A stretch of 5,446 nucleotides of DNA, taken from NCBI GenBank assembly GCA_959018215.1, contig CAUEKL010000159.1:1-5446 (forward strand), given 5' to 3'. Of the stretch, positions 5,089 through 5,446 are shown in pieces. The notes beneath the pieces are model-generated. The model did no database searches and was not told where the DNA came from. It saw only the letters and a program-made list of their open reading frames with translations. Origin of the DNA: an uncultured Gemmiger sp. (GTDB lineage Bacteria; Bacillota; Clostridia; Oscillospirales; Ruminococcaceae). Made by a program: the position numbers and the translations under genes. Numbering within the stretch: position 1 is the first letter of the stretch; each line of letters starts with the position of its first letter.

Positions 5089-5446
5089 ATGCCTATGCAA
5101 ATGGGATGGCGCTGGTATGGGGAAGGCAACGACCCCATCACCCTGGGCGACATCAAACAGATCCCCGGCGTTTCCACCATCGTCTGGGCCCTGCATGACA
5201 AGATGCCCGGCGAAGTCTGGGAAGTGGACGAGATCAAGAAGGTCGTGGACCAGATCGAAGCTGCCGGCTTCAACGCCGACGTGGTGGAGTCTGTCAACGT
5301 GCACGACGACATCAAGATCGGCCTGCCCACCCGTGACGCCCTCATCGAGAACTACAAGCAGTGCATCCGCAACCTGTCCCAGTTCGGCGTGAAGGTCATC
5401 TGCTACAACTTCATGCCCATCTTCGACTGGACCCGCACCGACCTGT
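5089..5446 (+). CDS. uxuA: Mannonate dehydratase (3' end outside window)
   Basis: It dehydrates D-mannonate to 2-keto-3-deoxy-D-gluconate, the step after UxuB; the family is a metal-dependent TIM-barrel enzyme. The window holds 119 codons, about one third of the usual 360 or so residues. Clear family blocks are GWRWYGEGNDPITL near the start, then QIPGVSTIVWAL, PGEVW, E67-S-V-N-V-H-D-D-I-K, GLPTRD, and CYNFMPIFDWTRTDL (105-119) at the right edge. ATG 5089 is chosen because AAAGGAGG (5074-5081) lies 7 bases upstream; in-frame ATGs at 5095 and 5101 are less well placed. It follows uxuB after 52 bases on the same strand, and I see no promoter or terminator between them, so they form an operon. 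No stop or frameshift is seen before the window ends. Confidence 0.96.
   Translation, partial: MPMQMGWRWYGEGNDPITLGDIKQIPGVSTIVWALHDKMPGEVWEVDEIKKVVDQIEAAGFNADVVESVNVHDDIKIGLPTRDALIENYKQCIRNLSQFGVKVICYNFMPIFDWTRTDL

Noticed and set aside
3318..5345. A 675-residue open frame on the minus strand, antisense to uxuB and uxuA
   Set aside because: It lies opposite two clear, highly conserved enzymes and is explained by their GC-rich third codon positions. Its translation is low-complexity, rich in G, V, H and D, and matches no family I know.

Overview
The window looks like a chromosomal stretch from a high-GC, anaerobic gut Firmicute of the Oscillospiraceae/Ruminococcaceae type (Gemmiger, Subdoligranulum or Faecalibacterium-like). 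This is an inference from three things: strong AAGGAGG-type ribosome binding sites with GC-rich third codon positions, a clostridial 2[4Fe-4S] ferredoxin, and intergenic hairpin repeats of the kind I associate with these genomes. No rRNA, tRNA, CRISPR array or transposase gene is present.

Layout. (1) 2-1150, +: the 3' part of a multi-pass membrane glycosyltransferase of the PIG-V/Mannosyl_trans2 type, open at the left edge and closed by a very strong terminator. (2) 1318-1485, -: a complete 55-residue ferredoxin, convergent with gene 1, with its own terminator, promoter and a leader containing alternative hairpins. (3) 1827-2699, -: an AraC-family regulator (cupin plus double HTH). (4) 2700-3422: about 720 bases without a protein gene, but densely structured. 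It holds a short hairpin repeat next to the araC start, then two inverted copies of a multi-hairpin element of about 165 nt, then a divergent promoter region. (5) 3423-5036, +: uxuB, fructuronate reductase. (6) 5089 to the right edge, +: the start of uxuA, mannonate dehydratase.

How they work together. uxuB and uxuA form an operon carrying out two consecutive steps of hexuronate (glucuronate) catabolism: D-fructuronate to D-mannonate to 2-keto-3-deoxygluconate. The divergent AraC-type gene is the natural candidate regulator. A good sigma-70 promoter pointing towards it (3280-3308, -) and a weaker -35/good -10 promoter for uxuB (3322-3350, +) sit nearly back to back, with GCAAT repeats 21 bp apart between and within them that could be the operator.

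The most interesting part is 2800-3194. Two copies of one element face each other. They share an identical 24-nt core and the same order of five hairpins with nearly identical stem, loop and linker lengths. The stems differ in sequence, yet each difference is compensated on the opposite arm. That is the signature of a conserved secondary structure, either a structured RNA or a hairpin-based mobile repeat. I cannot name the family. The minus-strand promoter would transcribe one copy in its own orientation, making it either an independent RNA or part of an araC leader of roughly 570 nt.
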